DNA of 64,000 nt, from contig NZ_JOEQ01000005.1 in NCBI RefSeq assembly GCF_000721075.1, forward strand, positions 310,001 to 374,000. Reading direction: 5' to 3'. The translations under genes were made by a program, and so were the position numbers. The stretch is from Streptosporangium amethystogenes. GTDB lineage: Bacteria; Actinomycetota; Actinomycetes; Streptosporangiales; Streptosporangiaceae. Positions 17,375 to 25,769 of the stretch are shown piece by piece (positions within the stretch are counted from its first letter, which is position 1; every line of letters starts with the position of its first letter). The notes under the pieces were generated by a model. That model was given only the letters and a program-made list of their open reading frames with translations. It was not told where the DNA came from and ran no database searches.

Positions 17375-18154
17375 GTGGTCAACCTCTACACGCCTCAGGC
17401 GATATGGGGCAGGGAGCTGAAGCACTACCGGAAGGCGGCGGGCCTCACCCAGGGGCAGCTGGCCGAGGTAATCCACTTCAGCGAGTCCCTGATCAGCGGC
17501 GTCGAGACGGGCCTGCTTCCGGCCAGTCCTGAGTTCGCCGACGCCTGCGACAAGGCCCTCAACACGGGCGGCGCCCTCCGTCGCCTCCTCGACTGGAGGA
17601 AAGGGCAGCAGATTCCTTCGTGGTTCGGGAAATGGCGCGACAAGGAGCAGGAGGCGATCACCCTGCGCTCCTACGAACCCCTGGTGTTTCCCGGCCTGCT
17701 TCAAACGGAGGGCTATGCTCGCGTACTGCTGCGCGATGACGAGGCGGCTGTGGAGGCCCGCCTGGATCGCCAGACCATCCTCGTTCGCGAAGACCCTCAG
17801 CCGCCGGCATTCCGCTGCGTGATCGATGAGGCGGTTCTCTACCGCCCGATCGGTGGTCCCCAGGTGATGCGGGAGCAACTGGAGCGTCTCATGTCGGCGA
17901 TAACCCCGCGGCTAAGCGTTCAGGTGGTTCCGCATGGAATGCACTCGGGCTTGATGGGTGGGTTCGCAATCGCCACGCTGAAGGGAGGAAACGACGTACT
18001 GTATGCGGAGACGGCCGTGCGAGGTCTCACCACGAACGACCAAGAAGACGTCGCTGTAGCCGTAGAGCGTTTCGAGGCGCTTCGGAGCGAAGCGTTGCCG
18101 CTAAGTATGTCTATCGATCTCATTCAGAAGGCGGTAGCAGAAAAATGGACCTGA
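17375..18154 (+). CDS. XRE-family regulator with DUF5753-type sensor
   Basis: A 259-residue protein: N-terminal helix-turn-helix (about 10-65, RELKHYRKAAGLTQGQLAEVIHFSESLISGVETG) followed by a DUF5753-like domain (about 80-255) containing LRSYEPLVFPGLLQTEGYARVLL. These regulators are very common in Streptosporangiaceae and Streptomyces, usually paired with a DUF397 protein as here. GTG at 17375 is chosen because AAGGAGG sits 5-6 bp upstream; an in-frame TTG at 17330 lacks one. It overlaps the DUF397 gene by 10 bp. BldB/WhiJ-like pairs act in development and stress. Confidence 0.87.
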   Translation: MVNLYTPQAIWGRELKHYRKAAGLTQGQLAEVIHFSESLISGVETGLLPASPEFADACDKALNTGGALRRLLDWRKGQQIPSWFGKWRDKEQEAITLRSYEPLVFPGLLQTEGYARVLLRDDEAAVEARLDRQTILVREDPQPPAFRCVIDEAVLYRPIGGPQVMREQLERLMSAITPRLSVQVVPHGMHSGLMGGFAIATLKGGNDVLYAETAVRGLTTNDQEDVAVAVERFEALRSEALPLSMSIDLIQKAVAEKWT

Positions 18155-18384
18155 GTAGCGCCAAGTGGTTCAAGTCAAGCTTCTCCGGAGACAACGGCGG
18201 AAACTGCGTTGAGGTCGCGGAGCTCAGAGACATCGCCGATGGCCCCGATCACAAGGCCGAGCACCCCGCCCTGATCGCCGTACGCGACTCCAAAGACCCC
18301 GACGGTCCCAAGCTCTTCTTCACCCCCGCCGAGTGGGACGCCTTCGTCAGCGGTGTGAAGGCCAGCGAGTTCGACCTCGGCTGA
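18145..18384 (+). CDS. DUF397 protein
   Basis: A 79-residue protein of the DUF397 family: N-terminal WFKSSFSGDNGGNCVEVAEL and C-terminal IAVRDSKDPDGPKLFFTPAEWDAFVSGVK are textbook for it. It overlaps the XRE gene by 10 bp. Genetic work on WhiJ/BldB-type systems suggests that DUF397 proteins modulate the partner XRE regulator, in some cases as an antitoxin-like antagonist. This pair follows that pattern, but no target is evident locally. Confidence 0.9.
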   Translation: MDLSSAKWFKSSFSGDNGGNCVEVAELRDIADGPDHKAEHPALIAVRDSKDPDGPKLFFTPAEWDAFVSGVKASEFDLG

Positions 18385-18395
18385 GAGGTCCCCTC

Positions 18396-18428
18396 CCGGC
18401 CGCCTGGACATTCCCTCCTGGCGGCCGG
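18396..18428. terminator. bidirectional hairpin
   Basis: CCGGCCGCC (18396-18404) and GGCGGCCGG (18420-18428) form a perfect 9-bp stem with a 15-nt loop, 11 bp after the DUF397 stop and before the convergent XdhC gene. There is no U-tract. The rest of the gap to 18611 shows nothing else. Confidence 0.65.
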
Positions 18429-18611
18429 TTGCCTCCCGGAGACGATCCGCGAGGTCAGACGGGTCTCGTCGGTATCGGGCAGGAAGACACGGGGCTGAGA
18501 CGACGGTCTGTCAAAGTCCCAGGGGGAGGCCGCGTGCTTGCTGCGAACAGAAGGTCGATCTCAGGTCCCCGGTCTTGCCAGGCTCGCCGGTATGTGAGGC
18601 GACACCGCTGG

Positions 18612-19706
18612 TCAACGATGGATGGCCGACTTGATGGTGGAGAGCCGGGCACCTGTTCCGTTCCAGGTGAGGGCGATGATCTCGGCCGCGATCGCCACCG
18701 CGGTCTCCTCCGGCGTCCTGCCGCCGAGGTCGAGGCCGATGGGGGAGGACAGCCGGGCCAGGTCGGCCTCGGACACGTTCTCCTCGCGTAGCCGTGCCAT
18801 CCGGTCGTCATGCGTGCGGCGGCTCCCCATGACGCCGATGTAGGCGGCGGGCGTTCGGACGGCGAGCTTGAGAAGCGGGACGTCGAACTTCGGGTCGTGG
18901 GTGAGCACGCAGATCGCGGTGCGCTCGTCGACGACCGTCTCGGACAGGAAACGGTGCGGCCAGTCGACGACGACGTCGTCCGCGTCCGGGAAGCGTTTCG
19001 CGGTGGCGAAAACCGGCCGGGCGTCGCAGACGGTGACGTGATAGCCGAGGAACTTGCCGATTCTGGCGACCGCTGCGGCGAAGTCGATCGCGCCGAACAC
19101 CAGCAGGCGCGGCGGCGGGGCATAGGAGCAGATGAACACTCGCACGTCATCGAGCCGCCGCTCACCGCCGGGGCCGAAGGTCAGCACACCGGTCCGTCCG
19201 GCGGCCAGCATGCCGCGCGCGTCATCGGTGACGGCGTGGTCGAGCGGGTCGTTTCCCAGCGAGCCGGTGACACGGTCCGGCCAGATCACCAGCCGCGCGC
19301 CGACGCGGCCGTCTCCGGCGACGACCGTCGCGACGGCGACCGGCTCGCGTGCCTCGACGGAGGCGAACACCTCGGTCAGGGCGGGGAACGTCTCGGCGGA
19401 CACCCGTTCCACGAAGACGTCGATGAGGCCACCGCAGGTCAACCCGACGGAGAAGGCGTCATCGTCGGCTATGCCGTAGTGCTCCTGCCGGGGCAGGCCC
19501 GAGGACAGCACCTCGCGCCCGGCCTCGTACACCGCGGCCTCCACGCAGCCGCCGGACACGGAGCCGACCGCCTCTCCGGCCGCGTTCACCGCCATGATCG
19601 CGCCGGGCGGACGCGGTGCGCTGCTCCAGGTGTCCACCACGGTGCACAGGGCGAACGGTATCCCGCGCCGGTACCAGTCTCCGAGTTCGGCCATTGCCTC
19701 ACGCAT
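18612..19706 (-). CDS. xdhC: XdhC/CoxF-type molybdenum hydroxylase maturation factor
   Basis: A 364-residue XdhC-family protein. The N-terminal XdhC domain has CTVVDTWSSAPRPPGA and GSVSGGCVEAAV; the C-terminal Rossmann domain contains LLVFGAIDFAAAVARIGKFLGYHVTVCDARP and YIGVMGSRRTHDDR. XdhC proteins bind the molybdenum cofactor, promote its sulfuration and insert it into xanthine-dehydrogenase-type enzymes. The client is very probably the three-subunit molybdenum hydroxylase at 29.4-33.2 kb, although that lies 10 kb away on the other strand. It follows the CoxG-like gene by 33 bp in one transcript. Confidence 0.88.
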   Translation of the reverse strand: MREAMAELGDWYRRGIPFALCTVVDTWSSAPRPPGAIMAVNAAGEAVGSVSGGCVEAAVYEAGREVLSSGLPRQEHYGIADDDAFSVGLTCGGLIDVFVERVSAETFPALTEVFASVEAREPVAVATVVAGDGRVGARLVIWPDRVTGSLGNDPLDHAVTDDARGMLAAGRTGVLTFGPGGERRLDDVRVFICSYAPPPRLLVFGAIDFAAAVARIGKFLGYHVTVCDARPVFATAKRFPDADDVVVDWPHRFLSETVVDERTAICVLTHDPKFDVPLLKLAVRTPAAYIGVMGSRRTHDDRMARLREENVSEADLARLSSPIGLDLGGRTPEETAVAIAAEIIALTWNGTGARLSTIKSAIHR

Positions 19707-19739
19707 CGGTCGGCCCCTTCCCAGGTGTGATCGAGGCGG

Positions 19740-20390
19740 CTACTTCGTGGACCACCAGACGATCAGCGCGATCGCGGCGACCCCGGCGATCGCGACCGGG
19801 GCGAGTCGCTTCAGGGCCGCGCCGCGGGCGGCGCCGAGCAGGTCCAGCGCCTCGACCGGTTGCGGTGCGGGCCGCACGGCCGCCACGGGCGCCGCGGCCG
19901 AGTTCAGGTGCGGGGCGGCGGGCTGTGCCGGGGCCGGCTGGTCGCCCGCGGCGAGGCTCGCGGCGAGATTGGCGGAGAACTGGCCGAGGACCTTGTTGCC
20001 GACCTCGAGCATCATGCCGCGGCCGAACTGCGCGGGCCGGCCCGTGACGTTGAGGTCGGTGACGATGGAACACCTCGTGCTCGACGCCGAGATCGCGTGC
20101 AGGGTGGCCGTCACCTGCGCGGAGGCGTTGCCGCCGCCCTTGACGTCGGCGCCCTTGGCGTCGATGAGGACGCGGTGGTTCGCGGCGTCCTGCTCCTTGA
20201 ACTCGGCCACGCCGTTGTAGTTCAGCAGGACCGGGCCGAGTTTCACCTTCACCGAGCCGTTGACGACGTTCCCCTCTACCGACGTCAACGACATACCGGG
20301 AAAACACGGAGCGATCCGCTCCACGTCCAGCAAAACCTCCCAGGCGCGATCGACCTCGACGGGGATGGTGAATTCCTGCTCGAGCTTCAT
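19740..20390 (-). CDS. CoxG-like SRPBCC protein with C-terminal anchor
   Basis: A 216-residue protein: SRPBCC/CoxG domain (about 1-150; EQEFTIPVEVDRAWEVLLDVERIAPCFPGM), an Ala/Pro-rich linker, and one hydrophobic segment at the end (APVAIAGVAAIALIVWW, about 196-213). In CO dehydrogenase clusters CoxG is implicated in membrane recruitment or assembly of the enzyme. ATG at 20390 starts the family homology; an upstream in-frame codon adds no family sequence. It is transcribed away from the HyuA-like gene, sharing the 200-bp region with the IclR-like operators. Confidence 0.83.
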   Translation of the reverse strand: MKLEQEFTIPVEVDRAWEVLLDVERIAPCFPGMSLTSVEGNVVNGSVKVKLGPVLLNYNGVAEFKEQDAANHRVLIDAKGADVKGGGNASAQVTATLHAISASSTRCSIVTDLNVTGRPAQFGRGMMLEVGNKVLGQFSANLAASLAAGDQPAPAQPAAPHLNSAAAPVAAVRPAPQPVEALDLLGAARGAALKRLAPVAIAGVAAIALIVWWSTK

Positions 20391-20534
20391 CGGGTACTCC
20401 AGACGAGGGTGGTGGGGCGGTGACAGCAGCGAATTCTGCACCCATAGAACGGATATGAGACCCGGTCAGCGAAGGCGATCCTTACTGCTTGGCCGTCAGG
20501 TGTTCCGTTGACATCGGTCGTTTGGTAAAGCTAC

Positions 20535-20571
20535 TGTCCCTTCAGCGCATAGTATGTCCGTTCAGCGGATA
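20535..20571. promoter_or_regulatory. paired IclR-type operators before the hyuA-like gene
   Basis: Two near-identical 17-mers, TGTCCCTTCAGCGCATA (20535-20551) and TGTCCGTTCAGCGGATA (20555-20571), lie exactly 20 bp apart. The second contains the symmetric TCCG-N5-CGGA core. A related pair with the same 20-bp spacing stands before the ABC operon (25722-25758), and an IclR gene lies between. Two-turn spacing suits cooperative binding of IclR tetramers. The repeats are observed; the protein bound is inferred. Confidence 0.6.
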
Positions 20572-20592
20572 CGAGTCAATAGGAGCGATCAC

Positions 20593-22653
20593 GTGGCCAA
20601 TACTTTGCGGATCTCGGTGGACACCGGGGGCACGTTCACTGACGTGATCGGTATCGATGGGGAGACCGGCGACGTTCACGTCGTCAAGACCCCAAGCGAC
20701 CGGGAGGATCCAAGCAGGGCATTGCTCACCGGTATCGAGAAGGTCCTCACCCAGGCGAACCGCGGCTTCGACAGCGTCGAGATGGTCGTGCACGGCACCA
20801 CCACGGCGACGAACGCCGTCCTGGAGCACGAGTTCGGCGGCATCGGCCTGCTCGTCACCGAAGGCTTCAGGCACATCATCGAGATCGCACGCCAGTCCGT
20901 TCCCGACGGTTACGGAAACTCGTTCTTCTGGGTGAAGCCCCCGCGGATCGTGCCGCTGCACCTGGTGCGCGAGGTGCCCGAGCGGCTCACCTACGACGGC
21001 TCGGTCCATCGCGAGCTGGATGAGGCGGCGGTGCTGAGCGCGGTGCGGGAACTCGTGGACGCCGGGGTGACCCGGCTCGGGGTCTGCCTGCTGCACTCCT
21101 ACGCGAACCCGATGCACGAGCAGCGGATCGGGGAGCTGCTCAAGGAGGCGTTCCCCGGCCTCTTCGTGTCGTTGTCCAGCACCGTGCTGCCCGAGTACCG
21201 CGAGTACGAGCGCGCCATGACCACGCTGCTCGACGTGATGGTCAAGCCGTACTGCCGCACCTATCTCGATCGGGCACACCAGGAACTTCGCGCCCGCTCG
21301 GGCGAGCTGCCCTTCCTCATCATGCAGTCCAACGGTGGCGTGGTCAGCGCGCGTGCCGCCGGGGAGAAGCCGGTCACCATGCTGCTGTCCGGGCCTGCCG
21401 GCGGCGTGCTCGGCGCCATCGAATCGGCGCGCGGCGCCGGTATCAAGAACATCATCACGCTGGACGTAGGCGGAACCTCGACCGACGTCGCGCTGATCGA
21501 GGACCTGACGATCAGGCTGACCAGCGAGACCGTGATCGAGAACTACCCGGTGAAGATCCCGATGATCGACATCGCCACGGTGGGAACCGGCGGCGGCTCG
21601 CTGGCATGGGTCGGTCCGAACGGGGCGCTCAAGGTCGGTCCGAAGAGCGCGGGTGCCGTGCCCGGGCCGATCTGCTACCGGCGCGGTGGTGAACTGCCCA
21701 CGGTGACCGACGCGGCAGCGGTCCTGGGATACTTCCCGGCCTCCCTGGTGGGGGGCGATCTCCTGCTCGACCGGGCCTCGGCGCACTCCGTCTTCCATGA
21801 GTTCGGCGCCAACTGGGACCTGTCCGCCGAGGAGATCGCCGCCGGCGTCCTGGAGGTCGCGGTGGCCGGTCAGGTCGCCGGCATCCGGCAGGTGTCGACG
21901 CTCAAGGGCCGCGACCCCGGTGACTACACGCTGGTCGCCTTCGGTGGCGCGGGGCCGCTGCTCGCCACAGAGGTCGCCGACTTCCTCGGCATGACCTCGG
22001 TGCTGGTCCCGCCGAACCCCGGCAACCTTTCGGCCTTCGGCCTGCAGGTGACCGATGTCAAGCGCGACTACGTCAGGACGTTCGTCCGCCAGGTGGCGGA
22101 CGGGGTCGACGCCGAGGTGACGCCGGTCTGGCAGGAGCTGGAGCGACAGGGCCGGGACGAGCTCTCAGAAGAGGGCATCAACGCCGCCGGCGTGGAACTG
22201 ATCCGGGGCGCGGACCTGCGGTACGTCGGCGAGGGGTACGAGGTGTCCGTGTCGATCCCGGCCGGCGTCTCGAACGAGGACTCACTGGCCGCGGTGACGG
22301 CCGAGTTCCACGCCGAGCACGACCGGATCTACGGCTTCTCCTACGAGGGCAAGCAGGAGGTCGAGATCGTCAACCTCCGGGTGCAGGCGATCGGCCGGCT
22401 GCACCGGCCGGAACTGGTGGGAGTGCCCGCCTCGACCGGTCCCGTCGAGCCGGCGGCACGGCGCGAGGTCTACTGGCGAGGCGTCGGCCAGCAGGACTGC
22501 GCTATCTACCAACGCTCGGAGCTGGGCGCGGGCAGCCGGATCAGCGGCCCCTGCGTGGTCGAGGAGTACGGCGCCACAGTCGTCGTACCCGCGCACTGGG
22601 CGGCTTCGACGGACTCCTTCGGCAATTTGATCATGGTGAGGCGGCAGGCATGA
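20593..22653 (+). CDS. HyuA-like hydantoinase/oxoprolinase subunit A
   Basis: A 686-residue ATP-dependent hydrolase subunit of the HyuA family (ASKHA-type nucleotide fold). ATP-binding signatures are VDTGGTFTDVIG (about 8-19) and LDVGGTSTDVALIE (about 290-303); HGTTTATNAVLE and GGAGPLLATEVADFLG are also family-typical. With HyuB it forms enzymes that open cyclic amides (5-oxoproline, N-methylhydantoin) or carboxylate ketones at the cost of ATP. GTG at 20593 is chosen for AGGAG at 20581-20585; the upstream ATG at 20554 lies inside the operator. It is coupled to HyuB by ATGA. Confidence 0.88.
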   Translation: MANTLRISVDTGGTFTDVIGIDGETGDVHVVKTPSDREDPSRALLTGIEKVLTQANRGFDSVEMVVHGTTTATNAVLEHEFGGIGLLVTEGFRHIIEIARQSVPDGYGNSFFWVKPPRIVPLHLVREVPERLTYDGSVHRELDEAAVLSAVRELVDAGVTRLGVCLLHSYANPMHEQRIGELLKEAFPGLFVSLSSTVLPEYREYERAMTTLLDVMVKPYCRTYLDRAHQELRARSGELPFLIMQSNGGVVSARAAGEKPVTMLLSGPAGGVLGAIESARGAGIKNIITLDVGGTSTDVALIEDLTIRLTSETVIENYPVKIPMIDIATVGTGGGSLAWVGPNGALKVGPKSAGAVPGPICYRRGGELPTVTDAAAVLGYFPASLVGGDLLLDRASAHSVFHEFGANWDLSAEEIAAGVLEVAVAGQVAGIRQVSTLKGRDPGDYTLVAFGGAGPLLATEVADFLGMTSVLVPPNPGNLSAFGLQVTDVKRDYVRTFVRQVADGVDAEVTPVWQELERQGRDELSEEGINAAGVELIRGADLRYVGEGYEVSVSIPAGVSNEDSLAAVTAEFHAEHDRIYGFSYEGKQEVEIVNLRVQAIGRLHRPELVGVPASTGPVEPAARREVYWRGVGQQDCAIYQRSELGAGSRISGPCVVEEYGATVVVPAHWAASTDSFGNLIMVRRQA

Positions 22654-24518
22654 AAACCACACTCGGACCCATCGAGCTCGAAGTCATCACCGGAACGATC
22701 CGCTCGGCCGAGGTCGAGATCGAGGCGGCCGTCGAGCGAGCCGCCCGATCCCCGATGATCCGGGACCAGCACGACTACCGGGTCGGTCTGTACGACGCCA
22801 AGGGGCGTAAGCTCACCGGCCGGTCGTACGGCTCGCTGGTCGAGCCGGTGTTCGAGTTCTTCGGCGACGACATCAACCCCGGAGACGTGTTCTTCTGGAA
22901 CGATCCGTACAACAGCTCCGGTTCGTGCGGTCACGTCCCGGACCTGTGCACCACCGTGCCGATCTTCCACGAGGACCGGTTGCTGGGGTTCGCCCAGGTC
23001 TTCGGCCATCACGACGACATCGGCGGCTGCGTGCCGGGCAGCCTGCCGGTGCAGGTCCGTGACCAGTGGGGCGAGGGTCTGGTGGTTCCGCCGGCCAAGC
23101 TCTATGACCGGGGCGTGCTGAACGAGACCGCTTTCAGGATCATCGAGCGCAACTCGCGGCTCCCCGAGCACCTGCGCGGCGACATCGACTCCGAGATCGG
23201 CGCCTGCCAGCTGGGCTCCCGCCGGCTCATCGAGCTCGCCGAGCGGTACGGTGTCGAGACCCTGGAGAGCGCCTTCGACTCCATCATCGACAACTGCGCC
23301 GAGACGATCCGCAGAGAACTGCTGCCCAAGATAGCCGATGGGGTGTACACCTTCGAGGACTACATCGAGTCCGACGGTTTCACCCGCAAGCTGTTCGCGA
23401 TGCGCATCACCATGACCAAGACCGCGGAGAAGATCACCCTTGACTTCACCGGTACCGACCCGGAGGCCGAGGGGCCGATCAACTGGGCGATCGACTACTG
23501 CGAGGGGCGTTTCGTTCGCAAGTGGCTGGGACCGGTGCTGCGCTGCCTGGCCGACTCCCCCGAGCGTGCGGCCGAGATCGACATCAACGAGGGGATCCTC
23601 GACGTCCTCGATGTGAGGTTCCCGGAGAAGGGCACCCTGGTCACCCCGCATTTCGGGCGTCCCACCGGGCTCCGGTTCTTCATCCTGATCCGCTCCCTGG
23701 GCATCTTCGCCGGAGTCCTCGCCAAGGCGACCGGCGGGAAGATGCCCGCGGACCACGAGACCATCCGCATCTGGGGCATGCACAGCCGCGAGACCGACGG
23801 CAAGCTGAGCCTGTTCCGCGAGGTGCTCGGCGGCGGCGGCCCGGGGCGCCCCTGGGCTGACGGCAGCGACGTGGTGCACATCGTGCCGAACTCCCGCAAC
23901 CTGCCTGCCGAATTCTCTGAGCAGCGCTACCCCGTGCTGGTCGAGAGCCTCGCGCTGCAGACCGACTCGGCCGGCGCGGGCAAGCGCCGGGGCGGGTTCG
24001 GCTACGACAAGCGGGTTCGAGCGCTGCGCGACTGTTTCCTGCTGTCCAACGCGGACCGCTCTGAGCTCGCTCCCTACGGGGTGAACGGTGGAGTCGCCGG
24101 CCAGCCGTACGGGGTGTCCATCGAGAGTGACGGCGGCGGCCCGCGGTCGCTGCCGGGGATGGTCGACGACGTGCCGGTGCGCGCCGGTGATCTGGTGCGC
24201 CTGTGGACGACGGGCGGCGGTGGCTGGGGAGACCCGCTGGATCGGGAGACCGAGCTGGTTCACTACGACGTGCTGTGCGGTCTCGTCACTCCCGAGGCCG
24301 CCGAATCCGAGTACGGGGTGGTGGTGACCGGAACCGGAAACGATCTGGTGGTCGACGCCGACGCCACCGAGCGCCTCAGGGACGAACGGCGGCGGGGTCG
24401 TGACACGCTCGGCATGTTCGACCGCGGCGAGCACTTCCGCAAGGTACAGAGCGCCGGTGGCCTGGTCTGGCCCGAGGGGTGGTCCGATCCGGACGACTGG
24501 CCAGCCGTCACCGGATGA
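22650..24518 (+). CDS. HyuB-like hydantoinase/oxoprolinase subunit B
   Basis: A 622-residue HyuB-family protein, usual length for the subunit. Typical segments are ARSPMIRDQHDYRVGLYDAKG near the N-terminus, VFFWNDPYNSSGSCGHVPDLCTTVPIF (about 77-103), FGHHDDIGG with the paired His residues and Asp that bind metal in acetone-carboxylase-like relatives, and the Gly-rich GAGKRRGGFGYDKRV. It supplies the hydrolytic or carboxylating half of the HyuAB complex. It forms a two-gene transcript with HyuA, closed by a hairpin at 24524-24560. Confidence 0.88.
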   Translation: MKTTLGPIELEVITGTIRSAEVEIEAAVERAARSPMIRDQHDYRVGLYDAKGRKLTGRSYGSLVEPVFEFFGDDINPGDVFFWNDPYNSSGSCGHVPDLCTTVPIFHEDRLLGFAQVFGHHDDIGGCVPGSLPVQVRDQWGEGLVVPPAKLYDRGVLNETAFRIIERNSRLPEHLRGDIDSEIGACQLGSRRLIELAERYGVETLESAFDSIIDNCAETIRRELLPKIADGVYTFEDYIESDGFTRKLFAMRITMTKTAEKITLDFTGTDPEAEGPINWAIDYCEGRFVRKWLGPVLRCLADSPERAAEIDINEGILDVLDVRFPEKGTLVTPHFGRPTGLRFFILIRSLGIFAGVLAKATGGKMPADHETIRIWGMHSRETDGKLSLFREVLGGGGPGRPWADGSDVVHIVPNSRNLPAEFSEQRYPVLVESLALQTDSAGAGKRRGGFGYDKRVRALRDCFLLSNADRSELAPYGVNGGVAGQPYGVSIESDGGGPRSLPGMVDDVPVRAGDLVRLWTTGGGGWGDPLDRETELVHYDVLCGLVTPEAAESEYGVVVTGTGNDLVVDADATERLRDERRRGRDTLGMFDRGEHFRKVQSAGGLVWPEGWSDPDDWPAVTG

Positions 24519-24523
24519 GCCCA

Positions 24524-24560
24524 GGTGGGGGAGGCGGCCCACACACGGTCCTCCCCCACC
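24524..24560 (+). terminator. hairpin after hyuB-like gene
   Basis: GGTGGGGGAGG (24524-24534) and CCTCCCCCACC (24550-24560) form a perfect 11-bp stem with a 15-nt loop, 6 bp after the HyuB stop. It separates HyuAB transcription from the IclR gene. Confidence 0.75.
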
Positions 24561-24659
24561 GGACTCCGTCCGTAGATCGTTGTCGTGCGTTAGAATCACC
24601 ACTGCCACGGGCCGGGTCCGCATATCTACTGCTCGGGGCCGGGAAGGGAGTGGGTGAAC

Positions 24660-25496
24660 GTGGCGCGACGCACCGCGAAGTCCTCTGGGCAGCCCACCGA
24701 CTCCGCCGGTCGGGCGAAACCGACGCTACAGGGAGTCTCCCGCGCGCTGCGGGTCATGGAGTTACTGTCCCAGCAGCCGATGCGCGCCTCCGAAGCCGCC
24801 GAGGCGCTGGGCATGTCGTGGGCGACGCTGCACCGCACGCTGTCGCAACTGGAGGCGGACCAGTTCCTGGAGCGGGACGCGTCCGGTGTCTTCAGGATCG
24901 GCCGGCGCACCTGGTTGCTGGGCTCCACCTACCTGGTCGGGCACCGACTGCTCGAACTGGCCATTCCGTTGATGAACCGCGCGACCCAGGACACCCCGTT
25001 CGCCGTTTTCCAGTTGGTCGAACGGAGTGAGGGCACCGCGGTGGTCCTCTACTCCCATGAGGCGCTGTCCGGTGAAATCATCACCAGAACCACCTATGGT
25101 TACCATTTCCCGCTGCATACCGGCTCGAAAGGCCATGTGCTACTGGCCTACGAGCCCGATGAATTCATCGAGGAATATCTGGCCGGCGATCTCATCGCGC
25201 TGACTCCCGGATCGATCACCGATCCGAAGGAACTTCGCGAGGTGCTCGCCACCGTCAGGAAACAGGGCTACGCCGTCACCATGGGTGATGTGCAGACCTT
25301 CACCGGCTCGGTGTCCGCGCCCGTGTTCGACAGTGAAGGCGCGGTGGTCGCGGCGGTCTGCGCGGTCGTCTCGCGAGCCCATCTCGACGGTGGCCGGAAC
25401 CAGGTCGTGGTCACCGACGCAGTCCAGCGACTGGCCCAGGCGCTCTCGCTGGGCATCGGCTGGCAGCCGATGCGTAACCTCCGCTACCAGGCCTGA
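24660..25496 (+). CDS. IclR-family transcriptional regulator
   Basis: A 278-residue IclR regulator: winged helix (about 20-80, LQGVSRALRVMELLSQQPMRASEAAEALGMSWATLHRTL) and effector-binding domain (about 95-270, LHTGSKGHVLLAY... GYAVTMGDVQTFTGSVSAPVFD). GTG at 24660 is preferred because AGGGAG lies 9 bp upstream; GTG at 24654 would leave only 3 bp. It has its own promoter region (TTAGAAT near 24589) and sits between the two halves of the catabolic island. It very likely controls both through the paired 17-mers. Confidence 0.9.
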   Translation: MARRTAKSSGQPTDSAGRAKPTLQGVSRALRVMELLSQQPMRASEAAEALGMSWATLHRTLSQLEADQFLERDASGVFRIGRRTWLLGSTYLVGHRLLELAIPLMNRATQDTPFAVFQLVERSEGTAVVLYSHEALSGEIITRTTYGYHFPLHTGSKGHVLLAYEPDEFIEEYLAGDLIALTPGSITDPKELREVLATVRKQGYAVTMGDVQTFTGSVSAPVFDSEGAVVAAVCAVVSRAHLDGGRNQVVVTDAVQRLAQALSLGIGWQPMRNLRYQA

Positions 25497-25538
25497 TCCG
25501 CCGCCACTCAGTCTCGCTCCATCCTCGCCCCACCGGAC

Positions 25539-25590
25539 CCGGTCGGCGGTGACGCCGTCGCGTCGTGACGCGACGGCCGCTGCCGACCGG
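25539..25590 (+). terminator. complex hairpin after iclR-type gene
   Basis: An inner perfect 11-bp palindrome GCCGTCGCGTC (25554-25564) / GACGCGACGGC (25567-25577) is nested in outer arms CCGGTCGGC (25539-25547) / GCCGACCGG (25582-25590). The composite stem lies 43 bp after the IclR stop and probably ends its transcript. Confidence 0.65.
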
Positions 25591-25721
25591 TGATCGCGGC
25601 GTCCGCGTTGCGGGCATCGTCGCAGCGTAGCGGCCGCGTCCCTGGTCACAGGCGACCTCACCGGAAAAGAACTTCAGTGGTGAGACCTATTGACACGGGT
25701 ACTTCTCGCCCTAAACTCTCA

Positions 25722-25758
25722 TCATCGACTAGCGAACACAGTATCCGCCCAGCGAATA
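25722..25758. promoter_or_regulatory. paired IclR-type operators before the ABC operon
   Basis: TCATCGACTAGCGAACA (25722-25738) and TATCCGCCCAGCGAATA (25742-25758) start exactly 20 bp apart, as the pair at 20535-20571 does. Shared positions across the four copies include CG at 5-6 in three of them, AGCG at 10-13 and a final A. The second copy ends 11 bp before the ATPase start, so binding would block transcription or initiation (inference). Confidence 0.5.
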
Positions 25759-25769
25759 AGGGGTATGGC

